Shown here: positions 16,284 to 25,940 of the stretch, piece by piece
How positions within the stretch are numbered: position 1 is the stretch's first letter
Layout of the letters: each line of letters starts with the position of its first letter
Source: Duganella aceris
GTDB taxonomy: Bacteria; Pseudomonadota; Gammaproteobacteria; Burkholderiales; Burkholderiaceae_D
Assembly (NCBI RefSeq): GCF_011090165.1
Contig: NZ_JAADJT010000007.1
Span: 1-64,000, forward strand
DNA: 64,000 nt
Direction: 5' to 3'
The notes under the pieces: generated by a model
Told to the model about the DNA's origin: nothing
The model's database searches: none
Seen by the model: the letters and a program-made list of their open reading frames with translations, nothing else
Position numbers and translations under genes: made by a program

Positions 16284-18114
16284 CCAGCTTGGTATCGTGC
16301 ACCTTACCTGCGATGGTGACGTTCTTCAGCGTCAGCCCCTTGACGTTGTAGAGGAACCAAGGCTGCGCCGCGTTCACCGGCGTGCCGAAGTCGCAATCGG
16401 TGATGAACACGTCGGTCACCGGCACCACCGGCGGCATCGGCTGCGGACCATTGTAGTCCGACGCCACCGGCCCCAGAATCACAATCGCCTGATAGCACGA
16501 CGCCGTCTTGCCATCCTTGGTGATATTGCCGACCTTGATGTTGGAGATGTGAATATTGCTGACCACCGGCGGCCGCGTGCGCACGTTGTCGCTGATCGGC
16601 GTGTAATCGCAATCGAAGGTCACGATGGCGCCGGCCGCCGTGGCCACCGTCTTCGACTGAATCGGCGATCCAGGCAGCGACGCATAGAACGACGGCGAAA
16701 TCTGAACCCCGTTCGGCACCGTGCAATTACGCACGTAGAAATTACGCAGGTAGCCACCGCGATTCATATTGGTCTTCATGCGAATCGCCGTATTCAGCGG
16801 ATTGGTGGCCCAGTTGGCGTTCTCGAACACCAGGTTCTGCGCAAACACGTTCTGAATGCCGCCCGCCATCTCGCTGCCCAAGGTCACCCCGCCATGACCG
16901 CTATGCATGGTGCAGTTCTGGATCACGATGTTCTGCGAAGGACCGTACTGCGTATCCAGATCCTTGCCCGCCTTGATGGCGATGCAATCGTCTCCGGTAT
17001 CGAACACGCAACCGTCGACCAGCACATGATCGCAGGCTTCCGGATCGAAGCCGTCGCTGTTCGGGCCATGGCTCTCGCAGTGAACCTTGCGGATCACGAT
17101 ATTGCGGCAATGGACCGGGTGGTGCATCCAGAACGGCGTGCGCTTGACGTGATAGCCCTGCAACAGCACATTGGTGCAGCCGATAATCTGGATCATCGGC
17201 GGACGCAAATAGTGACCGATGCCGAACACGCGCTTCGACAGCGGCACGCCCGCTTCCGACAGCGCCGGCAGATACTGCGCATCCGCGCGCCAGCGCTGGC
17301 CTTCGCCCTGGATCAGCAGACGTTCCGCTTCGGTCAGTTGCGGCGACACGGTCGCCAGCGACATCGCGTTGAGCGGGTTCTCGGTGTTCTCCGACATCTT
17401 GCCGGCCTTGAAGTTGGGCGTCGTGCCCTGGCCGATGGAGTTGATGGTCTTCTGCTTGCCCTTCCAGGTCCACCAGCAATCGCCTTCCTCGTTGAACGGC
17501 AGGCCGCCCTGGCCGTCCACGATCGCGGTCCAGTCGTCGCCGGTGAGGGCGATGTTGTCCTGGCCGTAGGCGTAGATCATCGACGAGTAGTTCAGGCAGT
17601 CGTTGCTCTGCCAGCGCGAGATCGACAGCTTGCCGGCCTTGCCGCAATCGATGTCGCCGTACTTGGCGTAGTCGGCCGGGTTGTTGCTGAAGTAGACATG
17701 CGCGCCGGCGCTCAGGTGCACATTCACGTTCGACAGCAGCACGATAGGGCCGGCGCAGTACCAGTCGCCCTTCGGAATCACGACGCGGCCGCCGCCCGCG
17801 TCGCTGCACGCCTTGATGGCGGCCTTGATCGCGGCGTAGCAGTCCGGCGAACCCGCGACCGGGGTATCGATGGTGTCCTGTTCTTCGAACGAGATCCAGG
17901 CCTTGACCTTGGTCAGCTTGCAGGTCTTGGCGCCGTAAGTGGTGACCACGAAATCCTGCTTGCGGAATTTCAGCGGCTTCGACACATGGTCGATGATCGC
18001 CTGCGCTTGCAGCCACGGATCGGGCGCGGTGGCGGCGAGGGCGGGAACACTGAACGACAGGCCGGCGGCCGGCAGGGCTTTCATCAGGCTGCGGCGCTGG
18101 GAATTGATGGTCAT
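16276..18114 (-). CDS. Polygalacturonase (GH28)
   Basis: This 612-aa secreted pectinase has an N-terminus MTINSQRRSLMKALPAAGLS with twin arginines before a hydrophobic stretch, so export may be by the Tat route. The GH28 signatures are all present in order: NSDGFDPE (NxD), DTGDDCIAIK (DD), HSGHGGVTLGSE (GHG) and IRMKTN (RxK). These supply the catalytic Asp residues and substrate-binding His, Arg and Lys. It hydrolyses demethylated homogalacturonan to galacturonate or oligomers. The start at 18114 has AAGGAG upstream, and a longer frame to 18156 lacks support. It lies 10 bp downstream of the second pectinesterase, in one operon. Confidence 0.93.
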   Translation of the reverse strand: MTINSQRRSLMKALPAAGLSFSVPALAATAPDPWLQAQAIIDHVSKPLKFRKQDFVVTTYGAKTCKLTKVKAWISFEEQDTIDTPVAGSPDCYAAIKAAIKACSDAGGGRVVIPKGDWYCAGPIVLLSNVNVHLSAGAHVYFSNNPADYAKYGDIDCGKAGKLSISRWQSNDCLNYSSMIYAYGQDNIALTGDDWTAIVDGQGGLPFNEEGDCWWTWKGKQKTINSIGQGTTPNFKAGKMSENTENPLNAMSLATVSPQLTEAERLLIQGEGQRWRADAQYLPALSEAGVPLSKRVFGIGHYLRPPMIQIIGCTNVLLQGYHVKRTPFWMHHPVHCRNIVIRKVHCESHGPNSDGFDPEACDHVLVDGCVFDTGDDCIAIKAGKDLDTQYGPSQNIVIQNCTMHSGHGGVTLGSEMAGGIQNVFAQNLVFENANWATNPLNTAIRMKTNMNRGGYLRNFYVRNCTVPNGVQISPSFYASLPGSPIQSKTVATAAGAIVTFDCDYTPISDNVRTRPPVVSNIHISNIKVGNITKDGKTASCYQAIVILGPVASDYNGPQPMPPVVPVTDVFITDCDFGTPVNAAQPWFLYNVKGLTLKNVTIAGKVHDTKLDA

Positions 18115-18124
18115 GCGGTGCTCC

Positions 18125-19510
18125 TTAATCATTTGAATTATTGAACTCGCCGACAAAGATGTCCGGCGGCGATGGTCGTTTGGTGTAGCCGAGATCCTTG
18201 ACGGGATCGATGCCGGCCTTGGTCAGGTTGTTCCAGTAGTCGTCGGAGTTATATTGCGCGGGACGGAACGACAGCACGCCCTTGCGGTTCCAGTCCGACC
18301 ATGGACTCTTCTTGTTGATATGCGCGCCGATGCGCGAGTTGAGCACGACCATCTTGCCGACCGCCTCCAGCGACACGCGCGCCACCGTCCCTGTCGGCGC
18401 CTTGTAGCCGTTTTCCGGCCCGTAGGTGCAGCTGTAGCCGTCGACCAGGACGGGAGCGTAGGGCGTGCAGCGCGAGCTGTGGAACCATTGACGCATCAGC
18501 GAGAACGTCTCGCCCAAAGCGTTGGCCGAGCCGTCGTGCGTGAAGCGGACCTGGTCGAAGACGAAGCCGTACTTCGACTTGACGTGCGTATCCGGCGCGG
18601 CGACGTAGGACAGGCCGCGATCGCCCAGCGACTTGATCTCGCTGCGATAAAAGTAGGCGGTGCTGTCGCCGAAGATGAAGTCGACATCGCCTTCGATGTA
18701 GACGCGGTTGAAGAAGCTGCGCGAGCTGCTGCCGATTTGCGGCGACTTCAGGTACAGCGTGTCCTGGAAGCCGATCAGGCGGATGTTCTCGAACTGCGCC
18801 TTGTCGGCCCCGTCGACCTGCAGCGCCAACGCCTGGTGGTGCACATTGTTGACGTTCGGGAGGGCCTCGGCGCGCGCGTTGCCGATGTCCTTGTTATAGC
18901 CGTTTTCGAAGGTCAGGTTGCGCGCCTGGAAGCCGTTGTTTTGCACCCAGACGGTGGCGGTGCCGAAGGTGCCGATCTGCGCGCGATCCTTGATGGTGGC
19001 GTACATCGCTTGCGCGTCCGGCGCGGCGTTGGCGAATTGCGCGCCATGCAGCGCGTCGTACTGGGCGCCGGTGGTGGAGGCGTCCAGCTTGGCGGTGACC
19101 TTGGTGGCGGCGGCATCCTTGCCTTCGCCATACATGGTGATCGGCGCGGAGGAGGCCGGGATGTAAACCAGCTCCTTGTAGATGCCCGGCTTCAGCAACA
19201 GGTACAGGCGCTTGGCGGGTGCCGCCGCGCTGTCCGCGACGGCGCGGTCGACGGCCTGCTGGATGGTGTTGAAGACGCGTACGCCATCGGCCTTGGCCGC
19301 CGTGTCGACGATGTAATCGGGCGCGAAGGCGACGCCCTTGGCCAGCGGGTCCGACAGCGGATCCCACGGATCGACGGTTTCCTTGCCGGCCGCGCCGACA
19401 TACTTCAGCACTTCGCCGTACGAGAATTGCCTGGCCTGTTCCGCCGTCAGTTGCTGCGCGTGGGCGACACCGACGGCCGCCAGCAGCGCCAGGGCTGCGA
19501 TGCGTTTCAC
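18125..19510 (-). CDS. Pectin methylesterase (CE8), PemA-like
   Basis: This 461-aa secreted enzyme starts at a GTG (19508-19510) whose last two bases form the stop of the preceding gene, a GTGA overlap that fixes the start. The signal peptide is VKRIAALALLAAVGVAHA. The beta-helix contains RLYLLLKPGIYKELVYI, the catalytic DVDFIFGDSTAYFYRSEI, the second Asp in GFVFDQVRFTHDG, and the closing WNRKGVLSFRPAQ. These match pectinesterase A of plant-associated bacteria better than the other copy does. The two paralogues probably differ in pattern of demethylation or location. Confidence 0.9.
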   Translation of the reverse strand: MKRIAALALLAAVGVAHAQQLTAEQARQFSYGEVLKYVGAAGKETVDPWDPLSDPLAKGVAFAPDYIVDTAAKADGVRVFNTIQQAVDRAVADSAAAPAKRLYLLLKPGIYKELVYIPASSAPITMYGEGKDAAATKVTAKLDASTTGAQYDALHGAQFANAAPDAQAMYATIKDRAQIGTFGTATVWVQNNGFQARNLTFENGYNKDIGNARAEALPNVNNVHHQALALQVDGADKAQFENIRLIGFQDTLYLKSPQIGSSSRSFFNRVYIEGDVDFIFGDSTAYFYRSEIKSLGDRGLSYVAAPDTHVKSKYGFVFDQVRFTHDGSANALGETFSLMRQWFHSSRCTPYAPVLVDGYSCTYGPENGYKAPTGTVARVSLEAVGKMVVLNSRIGAHINKKSPWSDWNRKGVLSFRPAQYNSDDYWNNLTKAGIDPVKDLGYTKRPSPPDIFVGEFNNSND

Positions 19511-20307
19511 TGTTCGCTCTCCGGCTTGAACTGGCCGGCGACTTCCGGAATTGCGCGCTTCATCTCTTCCATCACCATGCGCGAGAAGAAGGCCGCGCCC
19601 TTGGCGCCCAGGTGAGTGCGGTCGAACGCGGACTTGGCGGCGCCGGCCACTTCCACCTTGCCGGCGGCGATCGCGGCCTCGGTGGCCTTGTCGGGACGCG
19701 GCGCCATCGCCAGCGTATCGGCTTCGTCCTCGCCCATGGCCTGCACGGCGGCGTAGCTCTCCGCGTTCAGGTCCAGCAGCGGCGTCTTTTGCGCGGCGGC
19801 GGTGGCGCGGATCACGTCGACCCATGGCAGCAGGGTGTTTTCAACCACCTTGTCCTTGAAGGTGCGGCGGGTCAGCGGCGTGATCAGCACCGGCACGCCG
19901 CCGAGCGCTTTCACTTCCTGCGCGTAGCGCGCCATGTTGACGGGGAATTCGGTTTTCAGATCGGTCGAGCGGCCCGGCTTGCCCGGCTGGTCGTTGTGGC
20001 CGAACTGGATCAGGACATAGGTGGCGCGGTAGGCGGCGGCGCCGCGCAGCAGGCCTTCGACTTCGTCCCAGCGGCCCTCGGCGCGGAAGCTGCCGGAGCT
20101 GCGGCCGCCCTTGGCCAGGTTGATGCAGGTGTTGGCGCGGTTGACGCGGGCGCAGAAGGCGTCGCCGTAGCCGCTGCTGTTGGCCATGGTCGAGTCGCCG
20201 ACCAGGATGAAGCGCACCGGTTTGACGGGCACCGCGTCTGCGGCTTGCGCGGCATGCGCGGCCATCGATAACGCCGTCGCGGCGATCAGGCTGATGATAG
20301 GTTTCAT
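19507..20307 (-). CDS. Rhamnogalacturonan acetylesterase (CE12, SGNH hydrolase)
   Basis: This 266-aa secreted esterase has signal peptide MKPIISLIAATALSMAAHAAQA. The SGNH blocks are visible: FILVGDSTMANSSG with the nucleophile Ser, the Gly in AKGGRSSGSF, FGHNDQPGK, and the Asp/His pair in FDRTHLGAKGA. It removes acetyl groups from the rhamnogalacturonan-I backbone. The ATG at 20307 follows a terminator by only 14 bases, so its transcript probably comes by readthrough from the TonB-dependent receptor gene. Its stop overlaps the next start. Confidence 0.88.
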   Translation of the reverse strand: MKPIISLIAATALSMAAHAAQAADAVPVKPVRFILVGDSTMANSSGYGDAFCARVNRANTCINLAKGGRSSGSFRAEGRWDEVEGLLRGAAAYRATYVLIQFGHNDQPGKPGRSTDLKTEFPVNMARYAQEVKALGGVPVLITPLTRRTFKDKVVENTLLPWVDVIRATAAAQKTPLLDLNAESYAAVQAMGEDEADTLAMAPRPDKATEAAIAAGKVEVAGAAKSAFDRTHLGAKGAAFFSRMVMEEMKRAIPEVAGQFKPESEQ

Positions 20308-20321
20308 GAGAGTGTCCCGGC

Positions 20322-20360
20322 AAAAAAATGGCGCCGGCCGCATTGCTGCGGTCCGGCGCC
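20322..20360 (-). terminator. Rho-independent terminator after the TonB-dependent receptor
   Basis: On the minus strand GGCGCCGG and CCGGCGCC arms with an inner CCGCA/TGCGG extension form a strong GC-rich stem (20330-20360), followed by seven T residues (20322-20328 read on the minus strand). Only 14 bp separate it from the next gene, so it probably attenuates the pectinase genes rather than isolating them. Confidence 0.85.
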
Positions 20361-20394
20361 GTGGATCAAGCGTCAGTTGGCATCGACAAATTCA

Positions 20395-23121
20395 TCAATA
20401 GAACTTGTAGGTGGCGCGGACGTTGAAGGCGCGGCCGATCGGGCTGGCGGCGCTGCTCAGATAACCGAAGCTGTACTGGCTGCTGTTGGTCACCGGCGGC
20501 TTGGAATCGAACAGATTGGTCACGCCAGCGGTGATCTGCATGTTCTTGATGCCGCTGTAGGTCGTGGTCCAGGCCCAGTTCTTGTACGAGTTGATGTCGC
20601 GCCAGTACTGCTGCGCCACCAGGTTCTGGTCTTCGTACTTCGAGGTGAAGTTCTGGGTCAGTGTGCTGTTCCAGTTGCCCATCGCCCAGTTCAACTTGGC
20701 CGTACCCTTCCAGCGATAGGTGATGATCGGGAAGCTGCTGGTGGTGCCGTTCGACGCCAGGCCGAAGCGGCCCACGTTCGAGACGTACGGGCTGCCGTTG
20801 TCGAGCTGATTGTCGAACTGCGTCAGGTAGGTGGTGTCGAGCGACAGCTTGAAATCGCCGTAGCTGCTGCGCGGGAAGGCATACGACGCCGAGATGTCGA
20901 TACCGGCCGCTTTCTGGCCACCCAGGTTTTCGATGGTGTTGCGGATGTAGTTGATGGTGCCGTCCGCGTTACGCACGAAGTCCGCCGCATACTTGACCGG
21001 ATCGAGGAAGTAGACCTGCTCCGGCAAGTTCGCCAGCATGTCGGTCATGCGGATGTTCCAGTAGTCGATCGACACCATCGAGGACTTGGTCGGCTCGAAC
21101 ACGGTACCGAAGGTGTAGCCCTTCGATTTTTCCGGCTGCACGTCGGCGTTGGAGCCGGTCTGCTTCGGCAGCTGCACATTGCAGACGGCGGAAGAGACAT
21201 AGCCCGGCAGCGCGGTGCCGCTGCCGGCGACGCCTGGACGGCCGCCTGGACACAGTACCGGATCATCCCATTTGGCCGAGGTCAGGCCGGTGGCGCCCGG
21301 CAGGCGGTAGCCGTAACGGTCGAACAGCGTCGGCGCGCGGAAGCCGGTGTTGGCCGAGCCGCGGAACATCAGCTGCTTGGTCGCCTCGTAGCGGAAGCTG
21401 ACCTTCGGATTGATGGTGTTGCCGAAGTCGCTGAAATGGTCGTCCCGCACGGCGACGTTGATGTCCAGCTTTTTGGTGATCGGGACATCCAGCTCGGCGA
21501 ACAGCGCGGCGACGTTGCGGCCGCCTTCGCCGAACGACGGGCTGGCGTTGGCGTAGGTCACCTGGCTCACGATCGCCAGTTTACGGTCTTCGGTGGTGTC
21601 GCGGTGGAAGTCGGCGCCGACCGCCAGGGCCAGCGAACCGCCGGCCAGTTCCATCAGCGGACGGCTGGCGGTGAAGTCGATACCGGTGTAGGTGCTCTTC
21701 GATTCGCGGTTCTTCTGGCCGTCGACGTTGATGCTCTTCAGGTAGGCCAGGCCGGCGGCGTCCTGCAGGCCGAATGGATTGAGCTGGCCGTTTTTCAAAC
21801 CGTCCAGCAGACCCTGGCCGGTGAAGTAACCGTTGTCGTAGTAGTTGTCGCGGTTGGAGATGCCGATCACCAGGCCGGTCTTGTAGTCCCAGCCTTGCGC
21901 CACACCTTCGAGCGAGATGGCGACACGCTGGTTCAGCTGCACGTCCTTGGTGGCGGCCGCGCCGTAGTCGGCGACCGCCCAGGTCGGGATCAGCGTCGCG
22001 CCGTTCAGGCCCGACATGGCCGGCACGCCGCCGGCGTTACCCGGATACCATTTGCTGGTCGACGGCAGTGCCGGCTGGACGCCGTTGACCGCCAGCGCGT
22101 TGGTCGGGTTGCGGGTGCCGATGATGTGCTCTTCGCCGCGCGAGTAGTCGATCGAGACCGTGTGGTCCTCGCCCAGCTTCTTCGAAGCGCGGGCGTAGAA
22201 GGTCACCTGCTGGTTTTCGTACAGCGCGTTGCCGTATTCATTCGCGTCCAGCACGCAGGTGCTGGCTTTGCCCACGATCGAGTACGGCGCCTGGCAACCG
22301 GTGGCGGCGTAGGGATTGCGCGCGGTCTTGTTGGCGGCGGTGGTGAAGTTGGCCGGGGTGGCGTTGCCGCCGGTGCCCAGGGTCGGCGAGCGGCCGATGC
22401 TGGTCAGCAGTTCGTTCGAGCTCAGATTGGCGCGGTCGCGCGCGGCCAGCGCCGAGCGTTGGTGCGCGTCGAGCGTGCCCCATACGCTCCAGCCGTCGCG
22501 TTCGAGGTTTCCCTTGCCCCAGGTGACGGTGGCGCGCTGCTCGTCGCCGCCGCCGCGACGGCCGACTTCGACCGCCTGCGCGGTCAATTCCAGGCCTTCG
22601 TACGAAGTGCGGGTGATGAAGTTGACCACGCCGCCGATGGCGTCGGAGCCGTAGATCGACGACGCGCCGTCGCGCAGGATCTCGACGCGCGAGATCGCGC
22701 TCATCGGAATCACGTCCAGGTTGGCGTAGCCGTCGGCGATCGCCTCGTTGGCCAGGCGGCGGCCGTTCAGCAGCACCAGGGTGCGGTTGACGCCCAGGCC
22801 GCGCAGGTTGATGTTGGTGCCCGAGCCGGCGTTGGACGGCAGCAGCGAGGCCGATTGCGGCAGCGCCATCATCAGGTCGGCCAGCGTGGTCATGCCCTGC
22901 TTGACCAGGTCCTCGGCCTTGACGGTGCTGACCGGCAGCGACGCTTCGGTGGCCAGGCGCTTGATGCTGGAACCGGTCACCTCGATGCGGGTCATCGGGG
23001 CTTCTTCCGCCTGTTGTGCGGCCGCCTGGTTGGCCAGCGTCATCACGGCGATCGTGATGGCGGTCAGCAGCAGGCGGGGTTGGGCGGAACGGTGCTCGAC
23101 CGAGCGTTCGGACTTGTTCAT
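20395..23121 (-). CDS. TonB-dependent outer-membrane receptor
   Basis: This 908-aa protein has a signal peptide (LLLTAITIAVMTLANQAAAQ), a plug domain (MTRIEVTGSSIKR, then LNGRRLANEAIADGYANLDVIPMSAISRVEILRDGASSIYGSDAIGGVVNFIT) and a 22-strand barrel ending in YKFY with an aromatic terminal residue. It imports bulky ligands using TonB energy. Its neighbours (pectinases, GntR regulator, garD/udh) argue for pectic oligosaccharides as substrate, which is an inference. Start chosen at ATG 23121 with GAAGGAG upstream. No TonB/ExbBD genes are in the window. Confidence 0.9.
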   Translation of the reverse strand: MNKSERSVEHRSAQPRLLLTAITIAVMTLANQAAAQQAEEAPMTRIEVTGSSIKRLATEASLPVSTVKAEDLVKQGMTTLADLMMALPQSASLLPSNAGSGTNINLRGLGVNRTLVLLNGRRLANEAIADGYANLDVIPMSAISRVEILRDGASSIYGSDAIGGVVNFITRTSYEGLELTAQAVEVGRRGGGDEQRATVTWGKGNLERDGWSVWGTLDAHQRSALAARDRANLSSNELLTSIGRSPTLGTGGNATPANFTTAANKTARNPYAATGCQAPYSIVGKASTCVLDANEYGNALYENQQVTFYARASKKLGEDHTVSIDYSRGEEHIIGTRNPTNALAVNGVQPALPSTSKWYPGNAGGVPAMSGLNGATLIPTWAVADYGAAATKDVQLNQRVAISLEGVAQGWDYKTGLVIGISNRDNYYDNGYFTGQGLLDGLKNGQLNPFGLQDAAGLAYLKSINVDGQKNRESKSTYTGIDFTASRPLMELAGGSLALAVGADFHRDTTEDRKLAIVSQVTYANASPSFGEGGRNVAALFAELDVPITKKLDINVAVRDDHFSDFGNTINPKVSFRYEATKQLMFRGSANTGFRAPTLFDRYGYRLPGATGLTSAKWDDPVLCPGGRPGVAGSGTALPGYVSSAVCNVQLPKQTGSNADVQPEKSKGYTFGTVFEPTKSSMVSIDYWNIRMTDMLANLPEQVYFLDPVKYAADFVRNADGTINYIRNTIENLGGQKAAGIDISASYAFPRSSYGDFKLSLDTTYLTQFDNQLDNGSPYVSNVGRFGLASNGTTSSFPIITYRWKGTAKLNWAMGNWNSTLTQNFTSKYEDQNLVAQQYWRDINSYKNWAWTTTYSGIKNMQITAGVTNLFDSKPPVTNSSQYSFGYLSSAASPIGRAFNVRATYKFY

Positions 23122-23311
23122 GCGTGTCTCCTTCGTCTTTTTGAATAAAGTTATACGCCGTGCTGGAACAGCACTGGACGTGAGTGGAGCACCTCGCGTA
23201 CTCCGTGCCGCTGAGACGAGGGTCGCTGTGCGTGCACAGGCCGAGGTCGCAGACGGTCAATAACTTGATTGTTTTATTCGCGGACCGGCATCAAGGCCGA
23301 TCCTGCGGCAC

Positions 23312-23324
23312 TATGTACTACATA
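23312..23324. promoter_or_regulatory. 13-bp palindrome upstream of the receptor gene
   Basis: TATGTACTACATA is a perfect odd palindrome between the GntR gene end and the receptor start (23122-23338, 217 bp). Its TGTAcTACA core fits a dimeric regulator. It differs from both GntR operators described here. No convincing promoter was found in the gap. Confidence 0.3.
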
Positions 23325-23338
23325 TGTTTATTGTTTGC

Positions 23339-24043
23339 TTATCCTCGGGAGAAGGTGCGGGTCACGCGTTCAAGGTGGGCGCGCATGGCCTTGCGCGCGC
23401 CGGCCGGATCGTGGGCGGCGATCGCCTCCAGGATGCGGCGGTGGTCCTTCAGCGTTTCCTGACGCAGTTCCTCGGTCTGGAAGTGTTCTTTGAGCTTGTG
23501 CCACAGGCGGCCGCGCTGGTTCCACAGATAATCCAGCGAACCGACCAGGGCGCTGTTGCCGGTGGCGCGCGCGATGGCCAGGTGGAAGTTGCGGTCGGCC
23601 TGCTCGTTGCTCGAATAGTTGGCGTGGTTCTGTTCCATCTCGACCACCGCCTGCAGGATCGCGTCGACGGCGCTGTCGGTGGCGACGCGGGCGGCGATGG
23701 CGGCGATCTCGGATTCGATCAGGCGGCGCGCGGACAGCACTTCAAACGGACCCGGTCCGGCTTCCGGCAGGTCGGCGGCGGCCGGTTCCGGCAGTTCGCT
23801 GACATAGACGCCGGAGCCGCCGCGCACTTCGATCACGCCGCCCAGTTCCAGCGCGATCAGCGCCTCGCGCAACGAGGCGCGGCTGACACTGAGCTTGGTG
23901 GCCAGATCGCGCTCGGACGGCAGGCGCTCGCCGGCGGCGATGTGTTCGTTGCGGATCAGTTCCTGGATGCGGTCGGCCACGACGCGGTACAAACGCGGTT
24001 CGTGGGCCTGGCCGTCGACAGGACCGGAGGATTTTTTCAGCAT
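23339..24043 (-). CDS. GntR-family (FadR subfamily) regulator, probable hexuronate regulator
   Basis: This 234-aa protein has an N-terminal winged HTH (GERLPSERDLATKLSVSRASLREALIALELGGVIEVRGGSGVYV, about residues 38-81) and a C-terminal FCD helical domain with the metal-ligand pattern D...H (DRNFHLAIARATGN), ending in a H-x-x-R segment (DHRRILEAIAAHD). It resembles UxuR/ExuR-type regulators of hexuronate use. It is divergent from garD, and the shared 314-bp region holds several TGGTC-n-GACCA sites, the half-sites expected for FadR-type proteins. It probably represses garD-udh and the receptor/pectinase genes until a uronate-derived signal appears (inference). Confidence 0.85.
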   Translation of the reverse strand: MLKKSSGPVDGQAHEPRLYRVVADRIQELIRNEHIAAGERLPSERDLATKLSVSRASLREALIALELGGVIEVRGGSGVYVSELPEPAAADLPEAGPGPFEVLSARRLIESEIAAIAARVATDSAVDAILQAVVEMEQNHANYSSNEQADRNFHLAIARATGNSALVGSLDYLWNQRGRLWHKLKEHFQTEELRQETLKDHRRILEAIAAHDPAGARKAMRAHLERVTRTFSRG

Positions 24044-24357
24044 AGGTCTGGTGCGTGTCTCGTATTATTTTATGGTGGCTTTGCTATGGCCATCTGGTCA
24101 GGCCATTCTAAGGTGGTCAGACCAAATACGCAATGTGGACTAGCCAAATTAATTTTTAGCTGTCATACTAAAATCGTCGAGCAGCCGTCCGCAGACAAGG
24201 TTTTCAGGGGAGACACCACGGAAACATGCGGGTTACGGGCTGTGGCGCGCAGGCCACAAACTGGATTGGCCGACCAGATAACAGAAGTGGCCTGACCACT
24301 TTGAAGCACCAAAAAAACAACGTTTGCCGGGCCCCGAACCCGGAAAAGGACAGCCAG
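24044..24357. promoter_or_regulatory. Divergent control region with clustered TGGTC-n-GACCA operators
   Basis: Four operator-like sites lie between the GntR gene and garD. They are TGGTCAGGCCA (24095-24105), the perfect palindrome TGGTCAGACCA (24114-24124), TGGCCGACCA (24267-24276, one base shorter), and TGGCCTGACCA (24288-24298). The last is the exact reverse complement of the first. Two are near the GntR start and two near garD, which fits repression of both directions with possible looping. The rest of the region is AT-rich. Confidence 0.75.
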
Positions 24358-25920
24358 ATGAGCACACCAGCCAGCGCCAACACACCGCGCTACATCCTCA
24401 TGCACGACAACGACAACGTCGCGATCGTCGTCAACGACGGCGGCTTGCCGGCCGGCGCGGTCTTCGCCAGCGGCCTGACGCTGCTGGAAGCGGTCCCGCA
24501 AGGCCACAAGGTGGCGCTGGTCGCGCTGGCCAAGGGCGATCCGGTCACCCGCTACAACGTCACCATCGGCTTCGCCGCGACCGATATCGCCGCCGGCAGC
24601 TGGGTCAACGAACAAAACGTCGAGATGCCGGCCGCGCGCGAGCTGGTCGGCCTGCCGATCGCCACCATCAAGCCGCCGCCGGCCGAGCCGCTGGAAGGCT
24701 ACACCTTCCAGGGTTACCGCAATCCGGACGGCAGCGTCGGCACCCGCAACATCCTCGGCATCACCACCACCGTGCAGTGCGTATCGGGCGTGGTCGAATT
24801 CGCGGTGGACCGCATCAAGAAGGAACTGCTGCCGAAGTATCCCAACGTCGACGACGTGGTCTGCCTGGAGCATACCTATGGCTGCGGCGTGGCGATCGAC
24901 GCGCCGGGCGCCAACATCCCGATCCGCACCGTGCGCAACATCGCCCTGAACCCGAACTTCGGCGGCCAGGCGATGACCGTCAGCCTCGGTTGCGAGAAGC
25001 TGCAGCCGACCCGCCTGTTCCCGAAAGGCTCGATCCCGATCCAGAACGGCGGCGGGGCCGATCCGGCGCTGGTGTGCCTGCAGGATGCGCAACACGTCGG
25101 CTTCATGTCGATGATCGATTCGATCATGAAGCAGGCCGAGATCAACCTGATCGCGCTGGACAAGCGCCGCCGTGAAACCGTGCCGGCCTCGGAGCTGGTG
25201 GTCGGCGTGCAGTGCGGCGGCAGCGACGCCTTCTCCGGCGTCACCGCCAACCCGGCCGTGGGCTTCGCCACCGACCTGCTGGTGCGCGCCGGCGGCACCG
25301 TGATGTTCTCGGAGACCACCGAAGTGCGCGACGGTATCGATCAACTGACCTCGCGCGCCTCGACGCCGGAAGTGGCCGAGGCCATGATCCGCGAGATGGC
25401 CTGGTACGACGAATACCTGACGCGCGGCGGCGTCGACCGCAGCGCCAACACCACGCCCGGCAACAAGAAGGGCGGCCTGTCGAACATCGTCGAGAAGGCG
25501 ATGGGCTCCATCGTCAAGTCGGGCAGCAGCCAGATCTCCGGCGTGCTGTCGCCGGGCGACAAGCTGAAACAGAAAGGCCTGATCTACGCCGCCACGCCGG
25601 CCAGCGATTTCATTTGCGGCACGCTGCAAGTGGCGGCCGGCATGAACCTGCACATCTTCACCACCGGCCGCGGCACGCCGTACGGCCTGGCCGAAGTGCC
25701 GGTGATTAAAGTCGCCACCCGCAACGACCTGGCCGCGCGCTGGCACGATCTGATGGACATCAACGCCGGCCGCATTGCCAGCGGCGAAGCCACGATCGCC
25801 GATGTCGGCTGGGAGATGTTCCAGCTGATGCTGGACGTCGCCAGCGGCCGCGAGACCTGGGCCGAAAAATGGAAACTGCATAACGCACTGGTACTGTTCA
25901 ATCCGGCGCCGGTGACCTGA
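24358..25920 (+). CDS. garD: Galactarate dehydratase
   Basis: This 520-aa enzyme dehydrates meso-galactarate to 5-dehydro-4-deoxy-D-glucarate, the KdgD substrate. It matches the UxaA/GarD family along its whole length: an N-terminal SAF domain ([36 protein letters not shown]), then [68 protein letters not shown] and [17 protein letters not shown]. The Cys/His residues in these blocks bind the iron cofactor. The start at ATG 24358 has AAAAGGA upstream, and the longer frame to 24226 crosses the operators. The end FNPAPVT is identical to that of E. coli GarD. It is co-transcribed with udh. Confidence 0.96.
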   Translation: MSTPASANTPRYILMHDNDNVAIVVNDGGLPAGAVFASGLTLLEAVPQGHKVALVALAKGDPVTRYNVTIGFAATDIAAGSWVNEQNVEMPAARELVGLPIATIKPPPAEPLEGYTFQGYRNPDGSVGTRNILGITTTVQCVSGVVEFAVDRIKKELLPKYPNVDDVVCLEHTYGCGVAIDAPGANIPIRTVRNIALNPNFGGQAMTVSLGCEKLQPTRLFPKGSIPIQNGGGADPALVCLQDAQHVGFMSMIDSIMKQAEINLIALDKRRRETVPASELVVGVQCGGSDAFSGVTANPAVGFATDLLVRAGGTVMFSETTEVRDGIDQLTSRASTPEVAEAMIREMAWYDEYLTRGGVDRSANTTPGNKKGGLSNIVEKAMGSIVKSGSSQISGVLSPGDKLKQKGLIYAATPASDFICGTLQVAAGMNLHIFTTGRGTPYGLAEVPVIKVATRNDLAARWHDLMDINAGRIASGEATIADVGWEMFQLMLDVASGRETWAEKWKLHNALVLFNPAPVT

Positions 25921-25940
25921 GAATAAATAAAGAGACGAAT

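Noticed and set aside
16048..18144. 698-aa open frame on the plus strand
   Set aside because: It is antisense to the polygalacturonase, which has all its catalytic motifs. The frame is an artefact of GC bias.
19511..19825. Longer N-terminus for the second pectinesterase
   Set aside because: The extension is antisense-like and overlaps the acetylesterase. The GTG at 19510 starts a proper signal peptide.
20377..23148. 923-aa open frame on the plus strand
   Set aside because: It is antisense to the TonB receptor over its full length. Its His/Arg/Val-rich composition is the usual mirror of a high-GC gene, and it lacks any domain.
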